A stretch of 64,000 nt of DNA from Legionella sp. MW5194 (GTDB lineage Bacteria > Pseudomonadota > Gammaproteobacteria > Legionellales > Legionellaceae). Below, in pieces: positions 8,312 to 19,159 of this stretch. The translations under genes and the position numbers were made by a program. The stretch spans positions 1,488,001 through 1,552,000 of the forward strand of contig NZ_CP045732.1 of the NCBI RefSeq assembly GCF_016864235.1, given 5' to 3'. The notes beneath the pieces are model-generated. The model made no database searches and was not told the DNA's origin. It worked only from the letters and a program-made list of their open reading frames with translations. Every line of letters begins with the position of its first letter. The stretch's first letter is position 1.

Positions 8312-9732
8312 CATTGCTCCGCCATGAACCGGATGTCGTCTTTCAAGGCAGCGATGCGGGCATCCAGGTAATGATCCTTTCCTGTCAGCTTTTTAGCCAC
8401 GTTCAATTGCCGTAGGGCGTCCCGCGATCGCCCTTGCAGCAGATTGCATTGGGCCTGGGTAAAATAGGCGTACCCTTTCTGGCGGGAAGCCGCCTGCGCC
8501 TGGGCTAAGGTTTCGCACAGGGGCAGGTCACGCTTGAATTGACGAAATCCCTTTAACAGAATGGCCGTGGCCTGTTCGGCTTGTCCGGCGGCAAGAAGGC
8601 CTTCGGCATAGGCCATCAGGGCGGCGTAATTCTCGGGGTAATTGGATTGCAGTTCCTTCAGTCGTTTTAACGCCGTATTAAACTGCCGATTGCCTGCCTC
8701 GGCTTCGGCCATGGCCACCTGATAAAAAAGATTGTCTTTATTTTCGGCGGTCAGACGGTGCAATTGAAGTTCGGCGTTGCTAAACTGATTGGCCTTCATC
8801 AAGGCCAGACTTTGCCCGTACTCGCACGCCGCTGCGGAATTATGCCTCCGGCATTCCTTCTGATAATAATCGAGCATCTGTTTGCTGTTTTCCGCGAGGC
8901 TGTTGCGGATGAGTTCTTTAAACAAATGATAATCAAGGCTGTCGGGGTAATTTTTATGCTTAACGTTGCCGCTGCGGTTCTCTGCTTCGGCAATGCGATC
9001 CTCATCCAGCGGGTGGGTGCGTAAAATGGCAGGGATGTTGTCCGTGTAATAATAGCGGGTGGCTTCCTGCATTTTTTTAAAAAACCCGGCCATGCCGCGC
9101 GGATCAAACCCCGCTTTGATGAGCATGGCAATGCCGATACGATCCGCTTCTTTCTCGTTGGCACGGGTAAAATTGATATTGTCCTGGGCAAACCCGGTAA
9201 TCGATGCCATCATGGCGCCGCCCGCAAGCGTTGGGTTGATGGCGCCCAGTGCCACGGCGGCAAGCATGGAGGCCAGCATGGGGACGCGCATTTGTTTTTG
9301 ATGTTGAATCATACGATAAAGATGGTGCAGCCTGACGTGGGCAATTTCATGTGCCATCACCGCGGCGAGTTCGCTTTCATTCTGGGTGGCAAGAATCAGT
9401 TGGGTATTGATGCCTATATAGCCACCGGGACCTGCAAAGGCGTTTATTTCATTGGATTTAACAATGAAAAAATAAGGCAGGGGCATGCGGGCAAACTGGG
9501 ATAAGCGTTTACCTAAATGATTAATGTATTGCGTCGCGAGCGGGGTGCGGACCACGAGATCCGATTGATTAATCAATTGCCTGAATTCCTTTTCAAGCTC
9601 CTCAAGCTCACTGGTCGAGTAGGGACTGAAGGCCTGCGCTGTGCTGTTGCCAAAGCCCATGGAGAGGATGATAACCAGCGTGAACGCATGACGGATGAAT
9701 CTCCCTGTAACCCTTTGAAAACCGCGTGTCAT
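8311..9732 (-). CDS. bepA: M48 family metalloprotease, BepA-like, with TPR tail
   Basis: 473 residues: a signal peptide (about 1-35), an M48 peptidase domain with the zinc motif HEIAH (around 128-132) and the third-ligand segment NEKEADRIG (around 189-197), then TPR-type helical repeats from about residue 290 to the end. This is the architecture and length of BepA/YfgC, the periplasmic protease that helps or degrades outer-membrane proteins stalled at the BAM complex. The bamD gene is also in this window but not adjacent. BepA versus a related M48-TPR paralogue cannot be settled by eye. Confidence 0.85.
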   Translation of the reverse strand: MTRGFQRVTGRFIRHAFTLVIILSMGFGNSTAQAFSPYSTSELEELEKEFRQLINQSDLVVRTPLATQYINHLGKRLSQFARMPLPYFFIVKSNEINAFAGPGGYIGINTQLILATQNESELAAVMAHEIAHVRLHHLYRMIQHQKQMRVPMLASMLAAVALGAINPTLAGGAMMASITGFAQDNINFTRANEKEADRIGIAMLIKAGFDPRGMAGFFKKMQEATRYYYTDNIPAILRTHPLDEDRIAEAENRSGNVKHKNYPDSLDYHLFKELIRNSLAENSKQMLDYYQKECRRHNSAAACEYGQSLALMKANQFSNAELQLHRLTAENKDNLFYQVAMAEAEAGNRQFNTALKRLKELQSNYPENYAALMAYAEGLLAAGQAEQATAILLKGFRQFKRDLPLCETLAQAQAASRQKGYAYFTQAQCNLLQGRSRDALRQLNVAKKLTGKDHYLDARIAALKDDIRFMAEQ

Positions 9733-9918
9733 TCCTCATCCTCTCGTAGATATCCGGGAAAACCATGGATTATAATAAAACAGTCCGCCCGTCATGGCAA
9801 AAATTTAACATAAATCCCTGACAAAGCGAGGGATTCCCTTGTGTTTTCATGATCAATACTACTCAGAAATTGAATAATTTGTTATCATGTTTGGATTTTT
9901 AGAGTCATCGGTTTATCT

Positions 9919-10977
9919 ATGCACAATTCCTTTATGCTTAAAGCGCTTGATCAGGCAAGGTTAGGCAAGGGTTTTTGTGCACCCAATCCCAGTGTCGGCG
10001 CCGTGGCAGTGCGCGGGCAGGTGATTATTGCTGCCGGGTATCACGCCGGGCCAGGGAAACCGCATGCCGAGCAGGAAGTGCTTAAGCAATTGTCAGGCAA
10101 TCTGGGGGATGTGACATTGTACGTCACCCTCGAGCCCTGCAACCATTGGGGGAAAACGCCGCCCTGTGTCGAGGCCATTATTCAGGCAGGCGTCGGGCGG
10201 GTTGTTTATGGATTTGCCGACCCCAACCCCCTGGTGGCGGCCAATAATACCCCTGCCTTGTTACGTCAGCATGGCATTGAGGTCATGGCTTGTCCTTTGC
10301 CTGAAATTGATGCGTTTTATCAAAGCTATTCCTATTGGACGCTGACGAAAAAGCCCTGGGTTACCGCGAAAATAGCACAAAGCCTCGATGGCAAAATCGG
10401 AGGACCGAACGGTGAAAGGGTGCGGCTTTCCAATGACGCCTGCGCCGAATTTACTCACACCCAGCGGCTTCATAGCGACATTCTATTAACCACGGCAAAG
10501 ACTGTCCGTAACGACAATCCCCGTCTTGATGTGCGGTTGCCCGGATACACTGGTTCAAAGCCCATTGCCATCCTGGATCGCACCCTGGGCTTAACCGCTG
10601 ATGCGGCTGTTTTTACTACCGCCGGATATTGCCATGTTTTTCACGACGAAACGATCGCCGTGAAAAACCCCTTTCCCCGTTGTACCTACCATGCCATCAG
10701 CAGCCGGGAAGGGCGCCTGGATTTAAGCGCCGTGATTGCGCGGCTCGGGGCTTTAGGCTATCACGATGTCTGGGTTGAAGCCGGTGGGCGGTTGTTTTCT
10801 GCCCTGCATGAGCAATACCTGGTGAATACCACGCTGGTTTATCTCGTGCCAGAAGTATTAGGTGAATCCGCAGGCAATGGTTATCATGGCGGTCAGATTT
10901 TAAAGGGCAGGCGTTCTGTTTCGTGGCTGGCGAAGGAAGACAACATGATATTGCGTCTGGATTGGTTGGAGAAGTAA
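9919..10977 (+). CDS. ribD: RibD: pyrimidine deaminase / reductase
   Basis: A 352-residue bifunctional enzyme of riboflavin synthesis. The N-terminal deaminase has zinc-binding HAE (around 51-53) and the PCxxxGxTPPC loop (around 73-85). The C-terminal reductase starts near residue 145 (KPWVTAKIAQSLDGKI), with the later LRNDNPRLDVR-like block. It deaminates and then reduces the pyrimidine product of GTP cyclohydrolase II. It is the first gene of ribD-ribE-ribBA-ribH, and its TAA overlaps the ATG of ribE by one base. I find no FMN riboswitch in the 186 bases upstream. Confidence 0.95.
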   Translation: MHNSFMLKALDQARLGKGFCAPNPSVGAVAVRGQVIIAAGYHAGPGKPHAEQEVLKQLSGNLGDVTLYVTLEPCNHWGKTPPCVEAIIQAGVGRVVYGFADPNPLVAANNTPALLRQHGIEVMACPLPEIDAFYQSYSYWTLTKKPWVTAKIAQSLDGKIGGPNGERVRLSNDACAEFTHTQRLHSDILLTTAKTVRNDNPRLDVRLPGYTGSKPIAILDRTLGLTADAAVFTTAGYCHVFHDETIAVKNPFPRCTYHAISSREGRLDLSAVIARLGALGYHDVWVEAGGRLFSALHEQYLVNTTLVYLVPEVLGESAGNGYHGGQILKGRRSVSWLAKEDNMILRLDWLEK

Positions 10978-11591
10978 TGTTTACCGGACTTATAGAAGAA
11001 AAAGCGCAGGTCATAAGTAACGAACCGGCTTCGGGGGGCAGGCGCCTGTGCCTGCATTCGCCATTTAAAGCGCTGCAAAGCGGTGAGAGCATTGCAGTGA
11101 ATGGCGTCTGTCTCACTCATCAGTCAGAGGACGCTTTAAGTCTGGTTTTTGATGTTTCACCCGAAACGCTGGCTAAAACAACCCTGGGCCAACTGAAAAC
11201 AGGGGATTTAGTCAATCTCGAACGTGCCATGCTGGCGCATGCCCGGTTTGGCGGCCACTATGTCAGCGGCCACGTCGACACGACAGCCGGTTTGGCCACA
11301 ATGAAAAATGTCGGTGACTATTATGAAATTCAGGTGAATGAGTTTGATGCGGATGCCCGGCTGTATATGCTCCCCAAAGGCAGTATTACCCTGGATGGTG
11401 TGAGTTTAACCATTAATACGGTCACCCCGAATGCCATTCATCTGATGCTGGTGCCGCATACACTCAAGGTGACGACCCTGGGAAACCTTAAACCCGGTCA
11501 TCGTTTTAACGTGGAATTTGATTATTTGACTCGAATTGTTGCTCATCAACTCAGCATTTCGGGCCAGTTAAAGAATGAGGTTTATTCATGA
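10977..11591 (+). CDS. ribE: Riboflavin synthase alpha subunit
   Basis: 204 residues from the ATG at 10977 (MFTGLIEEKAQV), the invariant N-terminus of the family; an upstream in-frame ATG at 10923 lies inside ribD and is not used. The two internally repeated lumazine-binding barrels are visible (GESIAVNGVCLT in the first, GSITLDGVSLTIN in the second), as is the GGHYVSGHVD block. It joins two lumazine molecules to give riboflavin and the pyrimidine precursor. Its end overlaps ribBA by four bases. Confidence 0.95.
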   Translation: MFTGLIEEKAQVISNEPASGGRRLCLHSPFKALQSGESIAVNGVCLTHQSEDALSLVFDVSPETLAKTTLGQLKTGDLVNLERAMLAHARFGGHYVSGHVDTTAGLATMKNVGDYYEIQVNEFDADARLYMLPKGSITLDGVSLTINTVTPNAIHLMLVPHTLKVTTLGNLKPGHRFNVEFDYLTRIVAHQLSISGQLKNEVYS

Positions 11592-12796
11592 CGAGTCCTT
11601 TTGCCAGTATTGAGCACGCAATCGACACTTTAAAGGCAGGGCGCATGATCATGCTCCTTGATGATGAAAACCGTGAAAACGAGGGGGATCTGGTGATTGC
11701 AGCGCAGCATGCCACGCCAGAAGCCATTAATTTCATGTCGCGATTTGGACGCGGTTTAATCTGCCTGCCCATGGCGGGTGAACTGATTGATAAATTGCAG
11801 TTGCCCATGATGGCCACCCATAATCGCTCGCCGTATGGCACGGCGTTCACCGTCTCCATAGAGGCTGCCCGCGGGGTGTCAACGGGCATTTCCGCCAATG
11901 ATCGGGCCCACACCATTAAGGTCGCTATTGATGCGGCCAGCAGCGCGGCTGACATTATTTCCCCCGGGCATGTTTTTCCGTTGCGCGCGAAAGAAGGCGG
12001 TGTATTGAAACGTCAGGGCCAGACCGAGGGCAGCGTCGATCTGGCAAGGCTTGCCGGATTGACGCCGGCCGCGGTAATTTGTGAAATCATCAATGACGAT
12101 GGCACCATGAGCCGCCGTGACGAACTCGCTGTTTTTTCACAACAACACAATATTCCCATGGTCACTATCCGCGACCTGATTGATTACCGCATACGCCATG
12201 AAACACTGGTGGATGCCGCCGCAGAAACCACCATTCCCCTGCAGGATCACGGGCCTTTTTCCATGACTGTTTTCAGCAACGAACTGGATGATGCCGAACA
12301 TTTTGCCCTGGTAAAAAAGCCGGTGGTTGCCAATCAGGTGCCTTTGGTGCGCATTCATTCCGAGTGCATTACCGGGGACGTGTTTGGTTCCTGTAAATGC
12401 GATTGTGGCGCGCAATTGCAGCGTTCCTTAAGCCTGATTGCCAAAGAGGGTGGGGTGCTGATTTATTTGCGTCAGGAAGGACGTGGCATTGGTCTGGCCA
12501 ATAAATTAAAAGCTTACGCCCTGCAGGATCAAGGTCTGGATACCGTGGATGCCAACTTAAAACTGGGATTTCCGGCCGACAACCGTGACTATGCTATCGG
12601 TTTTCAGATTCTTAAGTACTTAGGCATTGATGTTCTGCGCTTAATCACCAATAATCCGCAAAAACTTGCGGGCATCAGGAAATTTGGCTTAACCATCAGC
12701 GAGCGCGTGCCTTTAGCCATTGAGCCTTCAAACGAGAATCGTAACTATTTAAAGACCAAGCAAACCAGGCTGGGTCACTTAATGACTGTGGATTAG
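11588..12796 (+). CDS. ribBA: RibBA: DHBP synthase / GTP cyclohydrolase II
   Basis: A 402-residue fusion supplying both riboflavin precursors. The N-terminal half is 3,4-dihydroxy-2-butanone-4-phosphate synthase (DDENRENEGDLV around 25-36; HVFPLRAKEGG around 126-136). The C-terminal half is GTP cyclohydrolase II with the zinc cysteines in HSECITGDVFGSCKCDCG and the RQEGRGIGLANK catalytic loop intact, so both activities should be present. It overlaps ribE by four bases and is followed after eight bases by ribH. Confidence 0.95.
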   Translation: MTSPFASIEHAIDTLKAGRMIMLLDDENRENEGDLVIAAQHATPEAINFMSRFGRGLICLPMAGELIDKLQLPMMATHNRSPYGTAFTVSIEAARGVSTGISANDRAHTIKVAIDAASSAADIISPGHVFPLRAKEGGVLKRQGQTEGSVDLARLAGLTPAAVICEIINDDGTMSRRDELAVFSQQHNIPMVTIRDLIDYRIRHETLVDAAAETTIPLQDHGPFSMTVFSNELDDAEHFALVKKPVVANQVPLVRIHSECITGDVFGSCKCDCGAQLQRSLSLIAKEGGVLIYLRQEGRGIGLANKLKAYALQDQGLDTVDANLKLGFPADNRDYAIGFQILKYLGIDVLRLITNNPQKLAGIRKFGLTISERVPLAIEPSNENRNYLKTKQTRLGHLMTVD

Positions 12797-12804
12797 GATG
12801 ACTG

Positions 12805-13272
12805 ATGAAAGAGATTGATGAAACAACGGCTGAACGCAGCCCTTCTTTTCCGGTGGCCTTAGTAGTAAGCCAGTTTAATCGTGACGTAACCACTGAATTA
12901 AAGAAAGGTGCGATTGAGCGTTTATTGCAGGCAGGATTCCATGACCATGATTTACTGGTTGTGGAGGTCCCGGGCGCTGTTGAAATTCCGCTGGTTGCCC
13001 AACGTCTCGCGGCAAAAGGGCAGGTGCAGGCCATTATTGCTCTGGGCGCTGTTATTCGCGGCGAAACCACGCATTATGACTATGTCTGCGAACAGGTCAG
13101 CAATGGCTGCCAGCGGGTAGCGCTGGATCATAACCTGCCCGTTGTTTTTGGGGTATTAACCACTGAAAATGACGCCCAGGCCTGGGATCGTCTGGGCGGC
13201 AGTCACGGCCATAAAGGACAGGATGCAGCCGATTGCGCGATAGCCATGCATACCATCCTCAAACAACTTTAA
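12805..13272 (+). CDS. ribH: Lumazine synthase
   Basis: 155 residues, the usual length for the beta subunit. The substrate loops are present: SQFNRDVT near the N-terminus, the VPGAVEIPL stretch (around 55-63), GAVIRGETTHYDYV (around 81-94) and PVVFGVLTT (around 112-120). It condenses the pyrimidine from RibD with the butanone phosphate from RibBA to give 6,7-dimethyl-8-ribityllumazine. It is the last gene of the rib cluster; nusB, often next in proteobacteria, is not here. Confidence 0.95.
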   Translation: MKEIDETTAERSPSFPVALVVSQFNRDVTTELKKGAIERLLQAGFHDHDLLVVEVPGAVEIPLVAQRLAAKGQVQAIIALGAVIRGETTHYDYVCEQVSNGCQRVALDHNLPVVFGVLTTENDAQAWDRLGGSHGHKGQDAADCAIAMHTILKQL

Positions 13273-13383
13273 GCGCGCGAACTTAAGCGGGTTGATTAGG
13301 ATTTATAGCGGCTTTTAATAAAAAAGTGTGTTATTTATGCTCTTCTTTTGCTAAAATTAAATCCCGTTTATATGCAAAATTAA

Positions 13384-15890
<2,507 letters not shown>

Positions 15891-15934
15891 TGATGGCCGA
15901 TCGAGTAGAATGTAAGGGCGTTTCCACATAAACC

Positions 15935-15955
15935 CCCTCTCGCAACGCGAGAGGG
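15935..15955. terminator. Hairpin between convergent kdsA and secreted-protein gene
   Basis: CCCTCTCG (15935-15942) pairs perfectly with CGAGAGGG (15948-15955) across a five-base loop. No T-run follows on the plus strand; on the minus strand GGGTTTATG gives a short one. It probably ends transcription from one or both sides, or it is one of a family of GC-rich intergenic hairpins (compare 55316-55337). Confidence 0.45.
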
Positions 15956-15985
15956 ATGCTCCCACGACCAAAACCCATGTACTGC

Positions 15986-17974
15986 TTATTTCATGTAATC
16001 AACCGACTGGGGAAAGCTGATGAAATTTTTAGTGATTTGCTTTTCTCTGGATTGATTAGGATTGGCCCCGTTACACCATTGACTGGATTTAGGATGCTTC
16101 TGGCCACGCTTATCCATCACCGTACAGCTCGCTTTATCGACTATCTCGGATTTGTTAAACGGACATTGGGACGGATTGGCCGAATCAGGGCATTTGTCAA
16201 ATCTGGCGTTAACAACAAAGGTATACACATTGTCATTGATGTCAGTAAAGCTGATCTTGATAGGGTAACTGGCCACATTACCCACCCTAAAGCCGGCAAT
16301 CTGACTGTTGCCTGGCATGATGACGTTTTGATTCACTTTGGTGCAGGACAGGTTGTCAGTGGTCTGGTTGAACACACAGACACCGTATTTTTTCAACAAG
16401 GGGGTGCTGATTTTATTCACCATAACTTGAGGCACGCCCATGGCCACTGAAAAACCATCCGCATAGTTAAACTGATGTTTGTTTTCAAGTCCACCTGGGC
16501 CCCCCACTGTAAAAATCAATCCGTCGCCCAGCTCGCTCATGAAACCCACTGCATCATCCACGGAAAACCCATAGGCATCCATGGCAAGGTAATCGGGTGC
16601 ATGGATCAATTTAACGTAAGGGTTAAATAGAAATGCGTTGTCTGTTGTTTCCTGGTAATTGTATTGCAGTTCATGGATGTACATGGACTGGATTTCGGCA
16701 TGCCCCTTGCCATCCACTTTCGCCGTTGACGCCAGGGGATTGGCTGCCGCCCCGCAACCTTCATTGAAGGGAACCCACCCGTAAATGTGTTTCATGGCTT
16801 CCCAGTAAGTAAAGGGAACGGGTTTGGTGACATTGTTGTCCAGTTTGCACTGGCCAGCATTAAACATGGCTTCATACTGGCTGTGGTTTTGCTTGAAAAA
16901 GCGTTGCACCAGATCAAATTTTTTCTGCAATTCTTCAGGGCAGTTCACCTGTTCGTTGACGTATTGGCTGATGTCTTCATCCCAGGTGACGCAGGAGCCC
17001 CAGAGATTCTGAATTCGTTGCACAGCCTGCCCAAAATGAAGCGATTTTTTCTCTTCTTCACTGCATTGATCGCCCTGGGATTTATCCTGACATTTTTTAA
17101 CAGTTAACACGGGCGGGAAGCCGTCTTTGGGTTTGACTGGAGCGTTGTCTGTGGGCGGCAGCGTACCAAATCGTTGGGCGAATATATTGTAGCCGCCCGG
17201 AAGTTTTAATTCATCAAGGTTATAGACTGGCCAGCCATTGCCAATGTCGGTGTTTAAAAATTGTGCCAGGTGATTCCTGAAATCCGATAACAACTGCGTC
17301 GAGCCGCTGTAGCCGATGTAGGGGTTATTTTTAGGGCCAATGGCAATCGGGAGGTACACGTGATCCACATAGGAAATGTTGTATCCGACATTTTCCGGTT
17401 TTAAAAGCCGGACGCTCTGGCCCGGGGGAATGATGGAATCCCCAAAGGTGAATTCGGAAAGCTGGGCATAAATATTTTCAGGAAACTGCGTGTCACTGGA
17501 ATAGATGGTTAGTGTGCATGCAGTTCCTTTGCCAGAACAGGAGACGCCCTCTGCCTTAGCACTGAGGAGTTGGTCGCCGCTATCCCGCAGGTTTTGTGAT
17601 TTATCAGCCAGCACAACGCGTCCGCCATTCCACCAGGTAATGTACTTGCCATTGGCAATCCGACTGAACAGGGGCAGGGTGATGGTCACCGAGGAGCCGG
17701 GTGCGATGCCCTGATCCTCATTGACATACAATTTGTACACTTTATCGGTTGGGTAAGGGGAGGATGTGCGCAGACATCCTTGAATCCATTCATTCACGGC
17801 GTTTTTACTGGTGGAGATGACCGGGTAGATGACTGCTTCCGAATTATTATAAACCGTGATGGTTTTGGGTTTGACCGTAAACGACTGGTTATCATAATCT
17901 TTGCATTCGACCGCATAGGCATTGGAGAGTAAGGACAGAGTGATACAGCTTGTTGTGGCAATTAATTTAATCAT
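15986..17974 (-). CDS. Large secreted protein of unknown function
   Basis: 662 residues with a clean signal peptide (MIKLIATTSCITLSLLSNAYA, cut before VEC). The first 260 or so mature residues are beta-rich, with patterns such as FTVKPKTITVYNNS and a PPGQSVRLL loop followed by SYVDHVYLPIAIGP. These recall thaumatin-like or beta-1,3-glucanase (GH64-type) sandwiches. The rest carries a four-cysteine region (QDKSQGDQCSEEEK onward) and an extended domain with no known motif. Sorting to the periplasm or type II secretion is likely. It ends next to kdsA and begins next to tRNA-Ser. I cannot assign a function; the glucanase-like idea is weak. Confidence 0.75.
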   Translation of the reverse strand: MIKLIATTSCITLSLLSNAYAVECKDYDNQSFTVKPKTITVYNNSEAVIYPVISTSKNAVNEWIQGCLRTSSPYPTDKVYKLYVNEDQGIAPGSSVTITLPLFSRIANGKYITWWNGGRVVLADKSQNLRDSGDQLLSAKAEGVSCSGKGTACTLTIYSSDTQFPENIYAQLSEFTFGDSIIPPGQSVRLLKPENVGYNISYVDHVYLPIAIGPKNNPYIGYSGSTQLLSDFRNHLAQFLNTDIGNGWPVYNLDELKLPGGYNIFAQRFGTLPPTDNAPVKPKDGFPPVLTVKKCQDKSQGDQCSEEEKKSLHFGQAVQRIQNLWGSCVTWDEDISQYVNEQVNCPEELQKKFDLVQRFFKQNHSQYEAMFNAGQCKLDNNVTKPVPFTYWEAMKHIYGWVPFNEGCGAAANPLASTAKVDGKGHAEIQSMYIHELQYNYQETTDNAFLFNPYVKLIHAPDYLAMDAYGFSVDDAVGFMSELGDGLIFTVGGPGGLENKHQFNYADGFSVAMGVPQVMVNKISTPLLKKYGVCVFNQTTDNLSCTKVNQNVIMPGNSQIAGFRVGNVASYPIKISFTDINDNVYTFVVNARFDKCPDSANPSQCPFNKSEIVDKASCTVMDKRGQKHPKSSQWCNGANPNQSREKQITKNFISFPQSVDYMK

Positions 17975-18108
17975 GGGCCGCTCTGTTATTTATGTGTCAG
18001 GTTTAATATAGCACAGGGCGTGCTTTTTAAGACCAATGATCCGGTGTCTTTACAAAAAATTTAGTTTACTTTGGGAAAATGAAAGCAGGGATTGAAACAA
18101 TAGAAAAT

Positions 18109-18196
18109 TGGCGGAGAGGCAGGGATTCGAACCCTGGGAAGGTTGCCCTTCAACGGTTTTCAAGACCGCCGCAATCGACCGCTCTGCCACCTCTCC
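18109..18196 (-). tRNA. tRNA-Ser (UGA)
   Basis: An 88-nt tRNA on the minus strand with an encoded CCA end (18109-18111). The acceptor arms GGAGAGG/CCTCTCC, the T-loop GGGTTCGAATCCC and the long variable arm typical of serine tRNAs are all present. The anticodon TGA is at 18160-18162 within CTTGAAA. The gene is complete. It is divergent from bamD, and its 3' end faces the 662-residue secreted protein. Confidence 0.97.
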
Positions 18197-18315
18197 GACA
18201 GTGCGAAATACTATCGTAAGCCCAAGTGTATTGCAAATTATTTTTTAATGAATTTGCAAAAGAAAAGAGTGGTCAATTCATCCTTTCGAGAGTTCGCAAA
18301 TTGTTGCAGGATGGG

Positions 18316-18321
18316 TATAAT
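18316..18321 (+). promoter_or_regulatory. Probable bamD -10 element
   Basis: A perfect TATAAT lies 61 bases before the bamD start codon. At 17 bases upstream, TTCGCA is a poor -35 match. The position, between the divergent tRNA-Ser gene and bamD, supports a promoter for bamD. Confidence 0.5.
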
Positions 18322-18382
18322 GGGCGGCATTTGCAAAGTATTGCCGTCCCATGGCGGCGAGCGTTTTACAGGGTGTTAATAA

Positions 18383-19159
18383 ATGAAACAATTAAAAGCG
18401 GTAGTCCTGATAAGCCTAATTTTATTTCTTGGTGCCTGTTCCAAATGGGGACGCGATGATGACGACAACGGCCCCTACAAGGGCATGAGCGCCAAACAGT
18501 TGTTTGATCAGTCAAAAGACGCGATTGCCAAAGGGCAGTATCAAACCGCTTCCAAACGCCTCGAAGCCCTGGAATCCATGTACCCCTTCAGTGAATACGC
18601 TGAGCAGGCGCAACTGGATTTGATCTATGCCTACTACCAAAATGGTGATTACGCATCGACTGCAGCGACGGCAGACCGCTTTATTCACCTTTATCCGCGC
18701 GCCCAGCACGTGGATTATGCCTACTACATGAAAGGTCTGGCTAACTTTAATCAACCTCGCGGCTCTTTTGCCAATGTTATCCCCCTCGATGAATCCATGC
18801 GGGATGCAGGCACCCAGGCGCAGGCTTACAGTGATTTTGCGGCATTAATCGAACGTTTTCCCAACAGCCGTTATAAACCCAATGCCTTGCAGCGCATGAT
18901 TTATTTAAGAAATACTTTTGCGCAAAGAGAACTGAATGCATCGAAATATTTCTTTGAGCGTAAAAAATACGTGGCCGCGGCCGAGCGTGCGAGCTATTTA
19001 GTCAAAAACTACCCGCAGGCGCCTGCCGCTCAGCCGGGGTTGGTGTTGCTGTATAAATCCAATCTGGCTTTGGGATTAACAAAAGCAGCGGCTGATGCCC
19101 TGGCAGTTTACAATGCCACATACCCGAACCAACCCCTCAATGACAGCGCGCTCAGTTAA
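18383..19159 (+). CDS. bamD: Outer membrane assembly lipoprotein BamD
   Basis: 258 residues with a lipoprotein signal peptide (lipobox LGAC, lipidated Cys near residue 20) and five TPR-type repeats. These include the SAKQLFDQSKDAIAKGQYQTA start, YPFSEYAEQAQLDLIYAYY and FPNSRYKPNALQRM. The length and repeats match BamD, the essential BAM-complex lipoprotein that binds BamA and substrate outer-membrane proteins. The 3' end overlaps the next secreted-protein gene by 20 bases, so the two are probably expressed together. Confidence 0.95.
   Translation: MKQLKAVVLISLILFLGACSKWGRDDDDNGPYKGMSAKQLFDQSKDAIAKGQYQTASKRLEALESMYPFSEYAEQAQLDLIYAYYQNGDYASTAATADRFIHLYPRAQHVDYAYYMKGLANFNQPRGSFANVIPLDESMRDAGTQAQAYSDFAALIERFPNSRYKPNALQRMIYLRNTFAQRELNASKYFFERKKYVAAAERASYLVKNYPQAPAAQPGLVLLYKSNLALGLTKAAADALAVYNATYPNQPLNDSALS

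Noticed and set aside
9811-9833. AATCCCT/AGGGATT hairpin before ribD as an FMN riboswitch part
   Set aside because: A single seven-pair stem with no conserved RFN sequence around it; more likely a weak terminator or chance.
15956-16450. A 164-residue plus-strand frame inside the secreted-protein gene
   Set aside because: It is antisense to the 662-residue frame, which has a signal peptide and normal codon use; this one has neither.
18109-18196. tRNA-Ser as an integration site for a mobile island
   Set aside because: I saw no repeat of the tRNA 3' end near 15.9 kb and no integrase. The adjoining secreted-protein gene alone does not make an island.
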